Source of the DNA: Chitinophaga pinensis
GTDB taxonomy: Bacteria > Bacteroidota > Bacteroidia > SXHM01
Direction of reading: 5' to 3'
NCBI GenBank assembly: GCA_945870105.1
Contig: CAMBRL010000005.1
Span: forward strand, 1 to 55,728
Length of the DNA stretch: 55,728 bases
Every line of letters starts with the position of its first letter. The first letter of the stretch is position 1. Position numbers and translations under genes: made by a program. The notes under the pieces are model-generated. The model searched no databases. It was not told the origin of the DNA and saw only the letters and a list, made by a program, of their open reading frames with translations. This document shows, piece after piece, positions 31,797 to 40,686 of this stretch.

Positions 31797-33064
31797 TTCT
31801 TAAAGGGTCTTATTATCAACCTGACACCTCGATCGTAATTAAAATAGCTCCACATCCAGTTGACAAGTGTTACTGCACGATTGCGCCACCCAACCAATGC
31901 CATAAGGTGAACGAACATCCAAACCAGCCAGGCAAAAAATCCATTCATTTTCATAAAAGGAAGTTCTACAACTGCTTTATTTCTTCCTATGGTTGCCATC
32001 GAACCAAGATCTTTATATCTAAAGGGTTTCAGTGGTTTATTTGCCAGTATGTTTTTCAGATTTTTTGCCAACAGCGCTCCTTGCTGAATTGCCGGTTGAG
32101 CCACCATCGGATGACCTTTTGAAAACCTTTCGTCATTGGTCATATTTGCCACATCGCCAATTGCAAAAATGGTTGAATAACCTTTCACGCAATTAAATTC
32201 ATCAACCGACAATCGTTTGTTCCTGAGCAACGCTTCACCTTCTATTCCTTTTACTGCCGCTCCTTCCACACCTGCAGCCCAGATAACTGTCGATGAAATT
32301 AAGTCAGCACCTGTGTTTGTTTTTACTTGTTCTCCATCGTAATCCTTAACGGCTGTATTCAGCAAAGTCTTAACTCCCAAATCTGAAAGAAAATTCAAAG
32401 TACTTGATGATGAAATTTCTGAAAGTGCGGGTAACAATCGGGGGCCAGCTTCCAATAAATGTATATGCATTTGACTTGCATCCAAGCCCGGATAATCAGC
32501 AGGAAGCACATGTGTTTTCATTTCTGCAAGTGAACCCGCCAGTTCAACTCCTGTAGGTCCACCGCCAACTACAACAAAATTCAGAAGTTTGTCAATTTCT
32601 AGAGCATTGGTGGAAAGCATTGCCTTTTCAAAATTTTGCAAAATCAGACTACGCAAATCAAGCGCTTGTGGAATTGACTTCATAGCCATGCTATGCTGTT
32701 CAACACTTTTTAATCCGAAGAAACCTGTTTGTGAACCTGTAGCCAAAACAAGGTAATCATACTTCAATTCACCAATACCGGTGAGCACTGTTTTTCTATC
32801 TGAAATAATTTCCAGCACTTCTGTCATTCTAAACTCAAAATTTTTCTGATTACGAAAGATTTTACGAATGGGGAAAGCAATTGAATCAGGCTCCAATCCT
32901 GAAGAAGCTACCTGATATAGCAAAGGCTGAAAGGTGTGGTAATTATTCCTGTCGAGGAGAATAACCTGCATGGGAGCACCTTTTAAAGAACTCGCTAAGC
33001 CGAGTCCTCCAAAGCCACCGCCTACAATCACTACACGGGGAAAATTTGTTTCTGGTATATTCAT
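31793..33064 (-). CDS. NDH-2-type NADH dehydrogenase (FAD-dependent)
   Basis: I choose ATG 33064 (MNIPETNFPRVVIVGGGFGG), 9 bp after a perfect -7 box; the longer frame to 33127 starts upstream of that box. The 423-aa protein has the FAD-binding GGGFGG at 13-18, the second dinucleotide site VVGGGPTGVELAGSL near 160-175, and the FAIGDVA motif near 295. The C-terminal ~45 residues (FMKMNGFFAWLVWMFVHLMAL) are hydrophobic and tether the enzyme to the membrane. It would transfer electrons from NADH to the quinone pool without pumping protons. Confidence 0.9.
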   Translation of the reverse strand: MNIPETNFPRVVIVGGGFGGLGLASSLKGAPMQVILLDRNNYHTFQPLLYQVASSGLEPDSIAFPIRKIFRNQKNFEFRMTEVLEIISDRKTVLTGIGELKYDYLVLATGSQTGFFGLKSVEQHSMAMKSIPQALDLRSLILQNFEKAMLSTNALEIDKLLNFVVVGGGPTGVELAGSLAEMKTHVLPADYPGLDASQMHIHLLEAGPRLLPALSEISSSSTLNFLSDLGVKTLLNTAVKDYDGEQVKTNTGADLISSTVIWAAGVEGAAVKGIEGEALLRNKRLSVDEFNCVKGYSTIFAIGDVANMTNDERFSKGHPMVAQPAIQQGALLAKNLKNILANKPLKPFRYKDLGSMATIGRNKAVVELPFMKMNGFFAWLVWMFVHLMALVGWRNRAVTLVNWMWSYFNYDRGVRLIIRPFKK

Positions 33065-33072
33065 ATACGCTG

Positions 33073-33080
33073 CAAAGATA
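33073..33080 (-). promoter_or_regulatory. -7 box for the NDH-2-type/bioA operon
   Basis: TATCTTTG on the minus strand, 9 bp before ATG 33064. It supports that start. The divergent hydrolase has its own box 29 bp away. Confidence 0.55.
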
Positions 33081-33108
33081 TATTGATTTAAACACTGACT
33101 GATTTCAT

Positions 33109-33116
33109 TACTTTTG
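33109..33116 (+). promoter_or_regulatory. -7 box for the alpha/beta hydrolase gene
   Basis: TACTTTTG, 23 bp before ATG 33140. A TTG at 33083-33085 is 23 bp upstream of it, at the long end of usual spacing. Confidence 0.5.
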
Positions 33117-33139
33117 GCAGATAACAAAAATTATTAGCT

Positions 33140-34060
33140 ATGAAAAAATGGTTATTGAGAATTCTGCTTTTTATTGTTTTACTGATAGGCGGCTACACGG
33201 CTCTTTATTGGCAAAACGACATTCCTCTTGAAACACTGAAAAAGAAATATTGCAATGAGCAGTCGAAGTTTATTGAAATAAACGGACAACAAATTCATTA
33301 CCGCGATGAAGGAAGCGGATATCCTTTGGTTCTCGTTCATGGCACTTCTTCATCGCTACATACATGGGATGCATGGGCAAACGAACTGAAAAATGATTTT
33401 CGTATTATACGAATGGACATTCCTGCTTTCGGAATTACAGGTGAAACAAAAGAGCGTAATTACACGATTGAAAATTACGTGAAATTTATTGATGATTTTA
33501 CCACTGCTTTAGGTGTTGATACATTTTACCTTGCAGGAAATTCATTGGGCGGTGAAATAACCTGGAACTATGCATATAGCTATCCTGAGAGAGTAAAGAA
33601 AATGATTCTTATTGATGCAGCAGGATACAAAAGAACCGGCCCTACTCCACTTGCTTTTATCATTGCAAAAAATAGTGTACTTAATAAGGTTATGACCAAA
33701 GTTACACCCAAGCGAATTATTGAAAAATCAATGCACGACATTTATTATGATGACAGTAAAGTAACCGATTCTGTTGTGACACATTATTTTGAAATGCTTC
33801 TGCGCCCGGGCAATCGTCAGGGTTTTGCAGACCGCGTTAGAGTAATAAAATATGAAGCGGAAGAAAAAGTAAATAAAATTAAAACGCCAACGCTAATTCA
33901 ATGGGGACAATACGATAACTGGATTTTACCAGAAGACGCTGAAAAATTCAAAAAAGATATTGTTGGGTCAGAAGTAAAATACTATTCCGCAGGTCATGTA
34001 CCAATGGAAGAACTGCCTGCAGAAACGGCAAAAGATGCGAAAGACTTTTTGCTGAAATAA
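33140..34060 (+). CDS. Membrane-anchored alpha/beta hydrolase
   Basis: The 306-aa protein begins with a signal or anchor helix (MKKWLLRILLFIVLLIGGYTALYW). Its hydrolase core has LVHGTSSSLHTW (oxyanion loop), the nucleophile elbow GNSLGG (133-138, Ser135), an acid in QWGQYDNWILP and a His in AGHVPMEELP. It therefore has a full Ser-Asp-His set. The substrate is not predictable; related proteins include meta-cleavage-type hydrolases and esterases. The gap to mutL is 30 bp. Confidence 0.88.
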   Translation: MKKWLLRILLFIVLLIGGYTALYWQNDIPLETLKKKYCNEQSKFIEINGQQIHYRDEGSGYPLVLVHGTSSSLHTWDAWANELKNDFRIIRMDIPAFGITGETKERNYTIENYVKFIDDFTTALGVDTFYLAGNSLGGEITWNYAYSYPERVKKMILIDAAGYKRTGPTPLAFIIAKNSVLNKVMTKVTPKRIIEKSMHDIYYDDSKVTDSVVTHYFEMLLRPGNRQGFADRVRVIKYEAEEKVNKIKTPTLIQWGQYDNWILPEDAEKFKKDIVGSEVKYYSAGHVPMEELPAETAKDAKDFLLK

Positions 34061-34090
34061 ATCGGTAAATTCGCGCCTCGAAACAAAATC

Positions 34091-35932
34091 ATGGCTGACA
34101 TTATTCAACTTCTTCCCGATTCAGTTGCCAACCAGATTGCGGCAGGAGAAGTGATTCAGCGCCCCGCATCTGTAGTGAAGGAGTTACTTGAAAATTCTGT
34201 GGATTCAGGAGCCTCACACATTCAACTGATCATAAAAGAAGCCGGAAGAACACTGATACAGGTAATTGATACGGGATGTGGAATGAGTGATACTGATGCA
34301 CGAATGTGTTTTGAGCGCCACGCCACTTCTAAGATACGCGAGGCGAATGATTTGTTTGCCATACGCACCAAAGGTTTCCGCGGAGAAGCAATGGCATCCA
34401 TTGCCGCTATTGCACATGTGGAAATGAAAACCCGCCTCCACGACCAGGAACTAGGAACACGCATAGACATTGAAGGTTCAGAGGTAAAACGTCAGGAAAT
34501 TTTCCATTGTTCGCCCGGCACAAGCATAGCCGTAAAAAATCTGTTTTACAATGTTCCCGCACGCAGGAATTTTCTGAAATCTAACAGCATTGAAACCAAA
34601 CACATCATTGAAGAATTTCAGCGCCTAACACTTGCACACCCTGAAGTTGGCTTCAGTATGCACAACGATGGCAAAGAAGTTTTTCACCTGAAAGCAGGAA
34701 GCATACGGCAACGAATTGTAGAAATTTTCGGTAATCCTATTAACGAAAAATTAGTTCCACTGGAAGAAGCAACCAGTATTATAAAAATCACAGGATACAT
34801 CGGAAAGCCTGAATACGCAAGGAAGACGAGAGGTGAGCAATATTTTTTCGTCAACAACCGTTTTATTAAAAGCCCTTACCTGCATCATGCCGTGCAAAGT
34901 GCTTTTAATGATTTGTTGAATTCTGACAGTTTCCCTTCTTACTTTTTATACTTTGATGTAAAGCCTGATTTTATTGACATTAACATTCATCCTACAAAAA
35001 CAGAAATAAAATTTGAAGACGAGAAATCGGTTTACGCTATTCTGCGTTCAGCGGTAAAACTCTCATTGGGTAAATTCAATATTGCACCTACCATTGATTT
35101 TGAAATGGAGGCAAGCATGGATATTCCGCCACCGCCTAAAAACATGACGCTTATTCAGCCTGAGATAAAATTTAATAAAGATTACAATCCTTTTAAGATT
35201 GAAAAGACGACTGCTTCAGGACGAACAAAAGACAAAATTCTGGAGCGCAGTAAACGTGACGACTGGCGGAAACTGTATGAAGACATTGACAGTCATGCCG
35301 GCAAAAAAACGGAAACGGAGATAGAATTAAAACCTATTATTCCTGAAGAAGAGCAGGAAAAACTACAGGTAAAAAAACATCATTATCAGCTGCACAACCG
35401 CTACATTATTTCGCACATTAAATCAGGCATGATGCTTATTGACCAACACCGGGCGCACGAGCGGATTTTGTATGAGAACTTTCTGGCTTCGCTGGAAGTT
35501 GGTGTGAGTATTAACCAACAACATTTATTTCCGCATGAGCTTGCATTTTCTCCTGCAGATTTCAACCTGTTATTAGAGATGGAAGAAGACCTGCGCAACC
35601 TTGGAATTAGTTTACGACAGATTGGCAAAAATACATTTGCAGTAGATGGTGTGGCATCACATTTTCCATCCGATAATATTCCGCAATTATTGGATGACAT
35701 GCTGGAGTTTTTTAAAAACGAATTTTCGGAAAGCCGCAACAGACATGATGCACTGGCAAAATCACTGGCCCGAAAATCAGCCATAAAATATGGCAAAGCG
35801 CTGAGTACAGAAGAAATGAGCGACCTTGTTGACAAACTCTTTGCCTGCAAAATGCCTTATTACTCACCGGGCGGAAAACCCGTTATCATCAAATTATCAC
35901 TTGACGATTTAGAAAAGAAATTTCAGAAATGA
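34091..35932 (+). CDS. mutL: DNA mismatch repair protein MutL
   Basis: The 613-aa protein has the GHKL ATPase motifs of MutL: IAAGEVIQRPASVVKELLENSVDSGA, DTGCGMS, RHATSKI and TKGFRGEA. The C-terminal dimer domain starts near 430. The nuclease motif reads DQHRAHERILYE (from Asp451), where the family usually has DQHA; the later Cys (FACKMPYYSPGGKP) is present. It couples mismatch recognition by MutS to strand nicking. It overlaps the rhomboid gene that follows by 4 bp, as in many Bacteroidota. Confidence 0.96.
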   Translation: MADIIQLLPDSVANQIAAGEVIQRPASVVKELLENSVDSGASHIQLIIKEAGRTLIQVIDTGCGMSDTDARMCFERHATSKIREANDLFAIRTKGFRGEAMASIAAIAHVEMKTRLHDQELGTRIDIEGSEVKRQEIFHCSPGTSIAVKNLFYNVPARRNFLKSNSIETKHIIEEFQRLTLAHPEVGFSMHNDGKEVFHLKAGSIRQRIVEIFGNPINEKLVPLEEATSIIKITGYIGKPEYARKTRGEQYFFVNNRFIKSPYLHHAVQSAFNDLLNSDSFPSYFLYFDVKPDFIDINIHPTKTEIKFEDEKSVYAILRSAVKLSLGKFNIAPTIDFEMEASMDIPPPPKNMTLIQPEIKFNKDYNPFKIEKTTASGRTKDKILERSKRDDWRKLYEDIDSHAGKKTETEIELKPIIPEEEQEKLQVKKHHYQLHNRYIISHIKSGMMLIDQHRAHERILYENFLASLEVGVSINQQHLFPHELAFSPADFNLLLEMEEDLRNLGISLRQIGKNTFAVDGVASHFPSDNIPQLLDDMLEFFKNEFSESRNRHDALAKSLARKSAIKYGKALSTEEMSDLVDKLFACKMPYYSPGGKPVIIKLSLDDLEKKFQK

Positions 35933-36669
35933 GTTATCAACAATATCGCCCTTCGGGGTTCAGCATACTTCCTCCAGTTGTAAAAAATCTACTGATTATT
36001 AATGGCTTATTTTTCTTAGCCACTATTACACTTACTCAATTTGATTTAATTGAAATGCTGGGATTGCATCCATTCGAGTCGCAGTTATTTAAACCATATC
36101 AATTAGTTACGCACTTCTTCATGCATGGTGGGTTTATGCACATTTTCTCGAACATGCTTGCGCTGTGGATGTTTGGAAACGCACTTGAAAATTACTGGGG
36201 CGGCAAACGTTTTCTCATTTATTATTTGTTCACAGGATTAGGCGCTGCAGCACTGCACCTTGGAATAATTGAATTCCAAATACACAGCCTATTATCAGAC
36301 ATTTCTCCTGAAAATGTTTCTATTGTAATGAATGACGGAGCAGGAATTTTGGAAGGGTTTCAAAATTATACCGACCCACAAATGGCAAAACTGAATATGC
36401 TGCTTAACACTTCAACGGTTGGAGCTTCAGGCGCTGTTTTTGGTGTCTTGCTTGCATTCGGAATGATGTTCCCTAACACAATAATCTATGTTTATTTTGC
36501 GTTACCAATCAAAGCAAAATACTTTGTAATGCTTTACGGTGCTTTTGAGCTTTACTCAGGAATACAAAATAATCCGAGTGATAATGTTGCACACTTTGCA
36601 CATATCGGAGGTATGATTTTTGGTTATTTCCTTATCCGCTTCTGGAACAAAAACCGACATACCTTTTAG
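35929..36669 (+). CDS. Rhomboid-family intramembrane serine protease, first of two
   Basis: The 246-aa protein has about six membrane helices. Rhomboid motifs are intact: HIFSNMLALWMFG (the HxxxN region in helix 2), GASGAVFG with the catalytic Ser, and HFAHIGGMIFGYF with the catalytic His. It would cleave membrane proteins within the bilayer. It starts inside the end of mutL (ATGA-type overlap) and is followed 3 bp later by a second rhomboid. Confidence 0.92.
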   Translation: MSYQQYRPSGFSILPPVVKNLLIINGLFFLATITLTQFDLIEMLGLHPFESQLFKPYQLVTHFFMHGGFMHIFSNMLALWMFGNALENYWGGKRFLIYYLFTGLGAAALHLGIIEFQIHSLLSDISPENVSIVMNDGAGILEGFQNYTDPQMAKLNMLLNTSTVGASGAVFGVLLAFGMMFPNTIIYVYFALPIKAKYFVMLYGAFELYSGIQNNPSDNVAHFAHIGGMIFGYFLIRFWNKNRHTF

Positions 36670-36672
36670 TGC

Positions 36673-37581
36673 ATGAGTTCCTTTGCTGATGATATAAAAT
36701 CACCTTTCAGAACGGGAAACAGTGTCGGGCAATTGCTCGTCATCAACATTTCCGTTTTTCTTGCACTGGTAATTTTTCAGTTCATCTTAACCATTTCCGG
36801 TTTTCCACCGGATGAAAGTTCTTCTATTTTTCATAGCGTAGTGAGTTGGATTGCTGTGCCTATGCATTTTAATGAATTGCTTTACAAACCATGGACTTTT
36901 TTCACGTATATGTTTGTACATTACAGCCTGTGGCACATCTTCGGAAATATGTTAATGCTGTTTGTTTTCGGAAAGATCTTTCAGGAATATGCAAGCAGTA
37001 AAAGAGTTTTTGCAGTTTATATGTATGGTGCTTTAATAGGAGCTTTATTGGCATTGATTACCTATCAATTTATTCCAACATTTAAATTGCATGCTCCTGC
37101 GGATTTTATGGTGGGCGCAAGTGCAGGGGTTATGGCTATTGTACTTGCTGCTGCAACGCTGGTTCCTGATTATGTCTTACACCTTCTTCTTATCGGTCCT
37201 GTAAGATTGAAATACATTGCACTGTTTGTAGTAGTGCTGGATATGATTGGAGTAACTTATTTCGATAATGCTGGTGGCCATCTTTCACATCTTGGCGGTG
37301 CATTATTCGGTTATGTATTTGTCGCACAAATGAAAAAGGGAAAAGATTTATCATCAGGGTTTAACAGTTTTATTTTTCGTCTGAAACAATTATTTCAAAG
37401 AAAGTCTAAAATAAAAGTTGTTCACAAGCGTTCTATAAGTGACGAAGAGTATAACCTAAAACGAAAAATAAGACAAGAAGAAATAGATGAAATATTAGAC
37501 AAGATTTCATCTTCGGGTTATGAAAGTCTGACTAAAAAAGAAAAAGAAATTCTGTTTAAAGCGAGTAATGAAAACAAGTAA
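36673..37581 (+). CDS. Rhomboid-family intramembrane serine protease with C-terminal cytoplasmic tail
   Basis: The 302-aa protein has the rhomboid core with HIFGNMLMLFVFG, the Ser motif GASAGVMA and the His motif GGHLSHLGGALFGY. It differs from its neighbour by a basic tail of about 70 residues (RKSKIKVVHKRSISDEEYN ... EILDKISSSGYESLTKKEKEILFKA) that is probably a helical cytoplasmic domain. The active residues are all there, so it should be a working protease. It sits directly before the exonuclease/phosphatase-family gene with no gap. Confidence 0.9.
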   Translation: MSSFADDIKSPFRTGNSVGQLLVINISVFLALVIFQFILTISGFPPDESSSIFHSVVSWIAVPMHFNELLYKPWTFFTYMFVHYSLWHIFGNMLMLFVFGKIFQEYASSKRVFAVYMYGALIGALLALITYQFIPTFKLHAPADFMVGASAGVMAIVLAAATLVPDYVLHLLLIGPVRLKYIALFVVVLDMIGVTYFDNAGGHLSHLGGALFGYVFVAQMKKGKDLSSGFNSFIFRLKQLFQRKSKIKVVHKRSISDEEYNLKRKIRQEEIDEILDKISSSGYESLTKKEKEILFKASNENK

Positions 37582-38685
37582 ATGAAAAATCTGTCGCTCT
37601 TTAACAAGATTGTTTTTTTCTTCAACCTTCTCGCTGAATTTGCACTGCTACTCTCCTATCTCGCATCATTTATTAGTCCTGAAAAGGCTTGGTATCTCGC
37701 ATTTTTCGGGTTGGCTTATCCGTTTATCCTTATCATAAATATACTGTTTGTTATTTACTGGGCGGTGCAAATTAAATTGCAGTTTCTCGTTTCACTGATC
37801 ACGATTGCAATCGGTTATCAATTTATTCTCGCGTCTTACAGTTTTGGAAACAAAGAACAAACAACCGGTGAAAATGCAATCAAGGTTTTAAGTTACAATG
37901 TTCGCCTGTTTGATCTTTACAACTGGAGTGGAAACACCGGCACACGCGATAAGATTATGACTTTATTCAAAGAAGAAAAACCTCAAATCCTCTGTATCCA
38001 GGAATTTTTTCATGACAACACCGGGTATTTTCCTACTATCAATTCTGTCAAAGAAATCGATGGGATAAAAAGATACTATTTCCATGATTATGTAAGCATG
38101 AATGATACCGCCTGGTGGGGTATTGCATTATTTACTTCCTTTCCTATTGTTGATAAAGGCGTAATAGAATTTGAAAAAAGTCATGGCAACCTTTGTATTT
38201 ATGTTGACCTGAAAATAAATGACGACACCATCCGTGTTTATAATGCTCACCTACAATCTATAAAGTTTAAGCCCGAAGATTATCAGACAATGGAGCAAAT
38301 TGAAAACTATAAAAATGAAAATAATCTTTCTCTTATTTCAGGTAAACGAATTATCTGGCGGTTAAAAGAAGCCTTTGAAAAACGGGCTAAACAGGTTGAT
38401 ATAATTTCAGAACATGTTAAAGATTGTCCTTACGAAGTGTTAATTTGCGGTGATTTCAATGACACTCCGGCTTCATACACCTATCATAACTTAACCAAAG
38501 ATCTTGATGATGCTTTCCTTGAAAGTGGTAATGGTTTCGGAAATACATACATCGGAAAAGCACCTTCTTTCCGAATTGACTATATCCTTCACAGCCCGGC
38601 AATCACCTCATCAGGGTTCAGAGTTTTACCCGAAAAACTTTCTGACCATCACGCTGTGAGTTGTTTTATTGAATTGAATGATTAA
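37582..38685 (+). CDS. Membrane-anchored endonuclease/exonuclease/phosphatase-family protein
   Basis: The 367-aa product has three N-terminal membrane helices (about 8-90) and then the EEP fold: LSYNVRLFDLY, the Glu in ILCIQEFFHD, ICGDFNDTP (catalytic Asp and Asn) and LSDHHAVSCFI at the end (Asp-His). The catalytic part would lie outside the cytoplasmic face if the helices run N-in with three spans. Relatives cleave phosphodiesters in DNA, lipids or nucleotides; the substrate is unknown. It starts immediately after the rhomboid stop and probably shares the mutL operon. Confidence 0.88.
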   Translation: MKNLSLFNKIVFFFNLLAEFALLLSYLASFISPEKAWYLAFFGLAYPFILIINILFVIYWAVQIKLQFLVSLITIAIGYQFILASYSFGNKEQTTGENAIKVLSYNVRLFDLYNWSGNTGTRDKIMTLFKEEKPQILCIQEFFHDNTGYFPTINSVKEIDGIKRYYFHDYVSMNDTAWWGIALFTSFPIVDKGVIEFEKSHGNLCIYVDLKINDDTIRVYNAHLQSIKFKPEDYQTMEQIENYKNENNLSLISGKRIIWRLKEAFEKRAKQVDIISEHVKDCPYEVLICGDFNDTPASYTYHNLTKDLDDAFLESGNGFGNTYIGKAPSFRIDYILHSPAITSSGFRVLPEKLSDHHAVSCFIELND

Positions 38686-38735
38686 CCGATTATTTTTTTG
38701 ATTTATTTCACACCATAAATTTAAAGACAAAAAAC

Positions 38736-40043
38736 GTGAGCAAATTTGAAATAACCGGTGGTCTTCGTCTAAAAGGCGAATTAGTTCCGCAAGGCGCAAA
38801 AAACGAAGCATTGCAGGTTATCTGCGCTGTTCTTCTTACTCCCGAAAAAGTTACCATCAGCAATATACCTGACATCAGGGATGTGAACAAGCTCATTGAA
38901 TTACTCGCTGCGCTTGGTGTGAAAGTGGAGAAAACAGGACACGAAGAATTCACTTTTCAGGCAGATACTGTTGATTTAGAATTTCTAAACTCCGACAATT
39001 TCAAAAAACTAGCTTCAGGTTTGAGAGGCTCAATTATGATTGTTGGTCCTCTACTAGCACGTTTTGGCAAAGGATATATTCCAAGTCCGGGTGGCGATAA
39101 AATAGGGCGCAGAAGATTAGATACCCACTTTATCGGTTTCCAAAATCTGGGAGCAAAATTCATTTACGACTCTGCCACTAAATTTTATAAAGTAGAGGCT
39201 AACAAGCTGCAGGGCTGTTATATGCTTTTAGATGAAGCTTCTGTGACAGGAACTGCTAATATTGTGATGGCTGCGGCAATGGCAAAAGGAACAACCACCA
39301 TTTACAATGCCGCCTGCGAGCCATACGTGCAGCAACTCTGCAAAATGCTGAACAGCATGGGCGCTAAAATTTCAGGTATAGGTTCTAATATGCTTACTGT
39401 AGAGGGCGTAGATTCGATGACCGGCTGCAAACACCGCCTGCTTCCCGATATGGTTGAAATAGGCAGTTTCATTGGTCTTGCCGCCATGACACAAAGCGAA
39501 ATCACTATCAAAAATGTTGGCTACGAACACCTCGGAATTATTCCTGACACATTCAAACGACTGGGAATAAAATTGGAACGCAGGGGCGATGATATTTATA
39601 TTCCTGCGCAGGAACACTATGAGATTGATACGTTTATTGACGGTTCCATTCTTACTGTTGCCGATGCAATCTGGCCGGGTTTTACGCCTGACTTAATCAG
39701 TATTGTTCTTGTTGTGGCAACTCAGGCAAAAGGCAGTGTTCTTATTCACCAGAAAATGTTTGAGAGCCGTTTGTTCTTTGTGGATAAACTGATTGACATG
39801 GGCGCACAGATTATTCTATGCGACCCGCACCGTGCAACTGTAATTGGTATGGACAAAAAACATTCCCTAAAAGGAATTGAAATGACTTCGCCTGATATAC
39901 GCGCAGGAAATGCACTATTGATTGCTGCACTTTCTGCTAAAGGAAAAAGCACTATTCACAACATTGAGCAGATTGACCGCGGCTACCAGCATATTGATGA
40001 AAGACTGAATAAAATCGGGGCAAACATTGTAAGAATAGATTAA
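38736..40043 (+). CDS. murA: UDP-N-acetylglucosamine 1-carboxyvinyltransferase, with Asp at the usual Cys115 position
   Basis: From GTG 38736 the 435-aa protein reads MSKFEITGGLRLKGELVPQG, a typical MurA start with AKNEAL (21-26). The active-site loop reads SPGGDKIGRRRLD, so Asp121 takes the place of Cys115 of the E. coli enzyme (PGGC-type motif). The rest of the catalytic signature is kept (RGSIMIVGPLLARFG, the D/E-rich PDMVEIGSFIGLAAMT, and TSPDIRAGNALLIAAL). It transfers enolpyruvate from PEP to UDP-GlcNAc, the first step of peptidoglycan synthesis. Asp at this position is known to make MurA insensitive to fosfomycin in other bacteria. Confidence 0.95.
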   Translation: MSKFEITGGLRLKGELVPQGAKNEALQVICAVLLTPEKVTISNIPDIRDVNKLIELLAALGVKVEKTGHEEFTFQADTVDLEFLNSDNFKKLASGLRGSIMIVGPLLARFGKGYIPSPGGDKIGRRRLDTHFIGFQNLGAKFIYDSATKFYKVEANKLQGCYMLLDEASVTGTANIVMAAAMAKGTTTIYNAACEPYVQQLCKMLNSMGAKISGIGSNMLTVEGVDSMTGCKHRLLPDMVEIGSFIGLAAMTQSEITIKNVGYEHLGIIPDTFKRLGIKLERRGDDIYIPAQEHYEIDTFIDGSILTVADAIWPGFTPDLISIVLVVATQAKGSVLIHQKMFESRLFFVDKLIDMGAQIILCDPHRATVIGMDKKHSLKGIEMTSPDIRAGNALLIAALSAKGKSTIHNIEQIDRGYQHIDERLNKIGANIVRID

Positions 40044-40067
40044 AACTTTTTGGGCAACATTATTGTT

Positions 40068-40075
40068 TAACTTTG
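40068..40075 (+). promoter_or_regulatory. -7 box for the TlpA-like gene
   Basis: TAACTTTG, 20 bp before ATG 40096. It rules out the longer frame whose first codon (40063) lies upstream of the box. Confidence 0.55.
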
Positions 40076-40095
40076 CAAAACATAAAAAACTAAAC

Positions 40096-40638
40096 ATGAA
40101 CAAATCACTTTTTCTTTCATTTATTACTCTTATTATTTTTCAGGCTGGAACTTATGCTCAAACCGGAGCAACTGCAACCTCACCTAAAATTGGATTAGCT
40201 GTAGGCGACATTGCTCCCGAACTTAAATTCAAAAATCCTGAAGGTGTTGAAATGGCACTTTCATCTTTAAAAGGTAAAATTGTATTGATTGACTTTTGGG
40301 CTTCGTGGTGCCGCCCTTGCCGTATGGAAAATCCTAATGTAGTTGCAGCTTACAACAAATATAAAGATGCAAACTTTACACGTGGAAAAGGCTTTACTGT
40401 TTTTGGTGTATCACTTGACCAGAATGGTCAGGGTTGGAAAAATGCAATTATTCAGGATGGCTTGATTTGGGATACACATGTAAGTGATTTAATGGGCTGG
40501 AATTCTGCAGCTGCTGCTGTTTATGGTGTTCGTGGTATTCCTACCAACTGGCTGATTGACGGCAAAGGAATTATTATCGGACAAAATCTTCGCGGACCAG
40601 CATTGGATCAGGCAATTGAGCAATACTTAGTTAAATAA
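40096..40638 (+). CDS. Secreted TlpA/ResA-like thioredoxin-fold protein
   Basis: The 180-aa product has a signal peptide (MNKSLFLSFITLIIFQAGTYA) and a thioredoxin/AhpC fold: GDIAPELKFKNPEG, KIVLIDFWASWCRPC with the redox pair C72-x-x-C75, the cis-Pro region VRGIPTNWLID, and LRGPALDQAIEQYL at the end. Such proteins act as periplasmic disulfide reductants or in cytochrome c maturation. It is single-gene, ended by a strong terminator at 40656-40686. Confidence 0.9.
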   Translation: MNKSLFLSFITLIIFQAGTYAQTGATATSPKIGLAVGDIAPELKFKNPEGVEMALSSLKGKIVLIDFWASWCRPCRMENPNVVAAYNKYKDANFTRGKGFTVFGVSLDQNGQGWKNAIIQDGLIWDTHVSDLMGWNSAAAAVYGVRGIPTNWLIDGKGIIIGQNLRGPALDQAIEQYLVK

Positions 40639-40655
40639 TCTAAAAGATTTGCAAT

Positions 40656-40686
40656 AAAAAAGTCTCGCCTTTGGCGGGACTTTTTT
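40656..40686. terminator. Bidirectional intrinsic terminator between TlpA-like and CoA-transferase genes
   Basis: Stem AGTCTCGCC and GGCGGGACT around loop TTT with one G-T pair, flanked by an A-run on the left and a T-run on the right, so it can work in both directions for the convergent genes. The T-run reaches the stop codon of the CoA-transferase. Confidence 0.85.
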
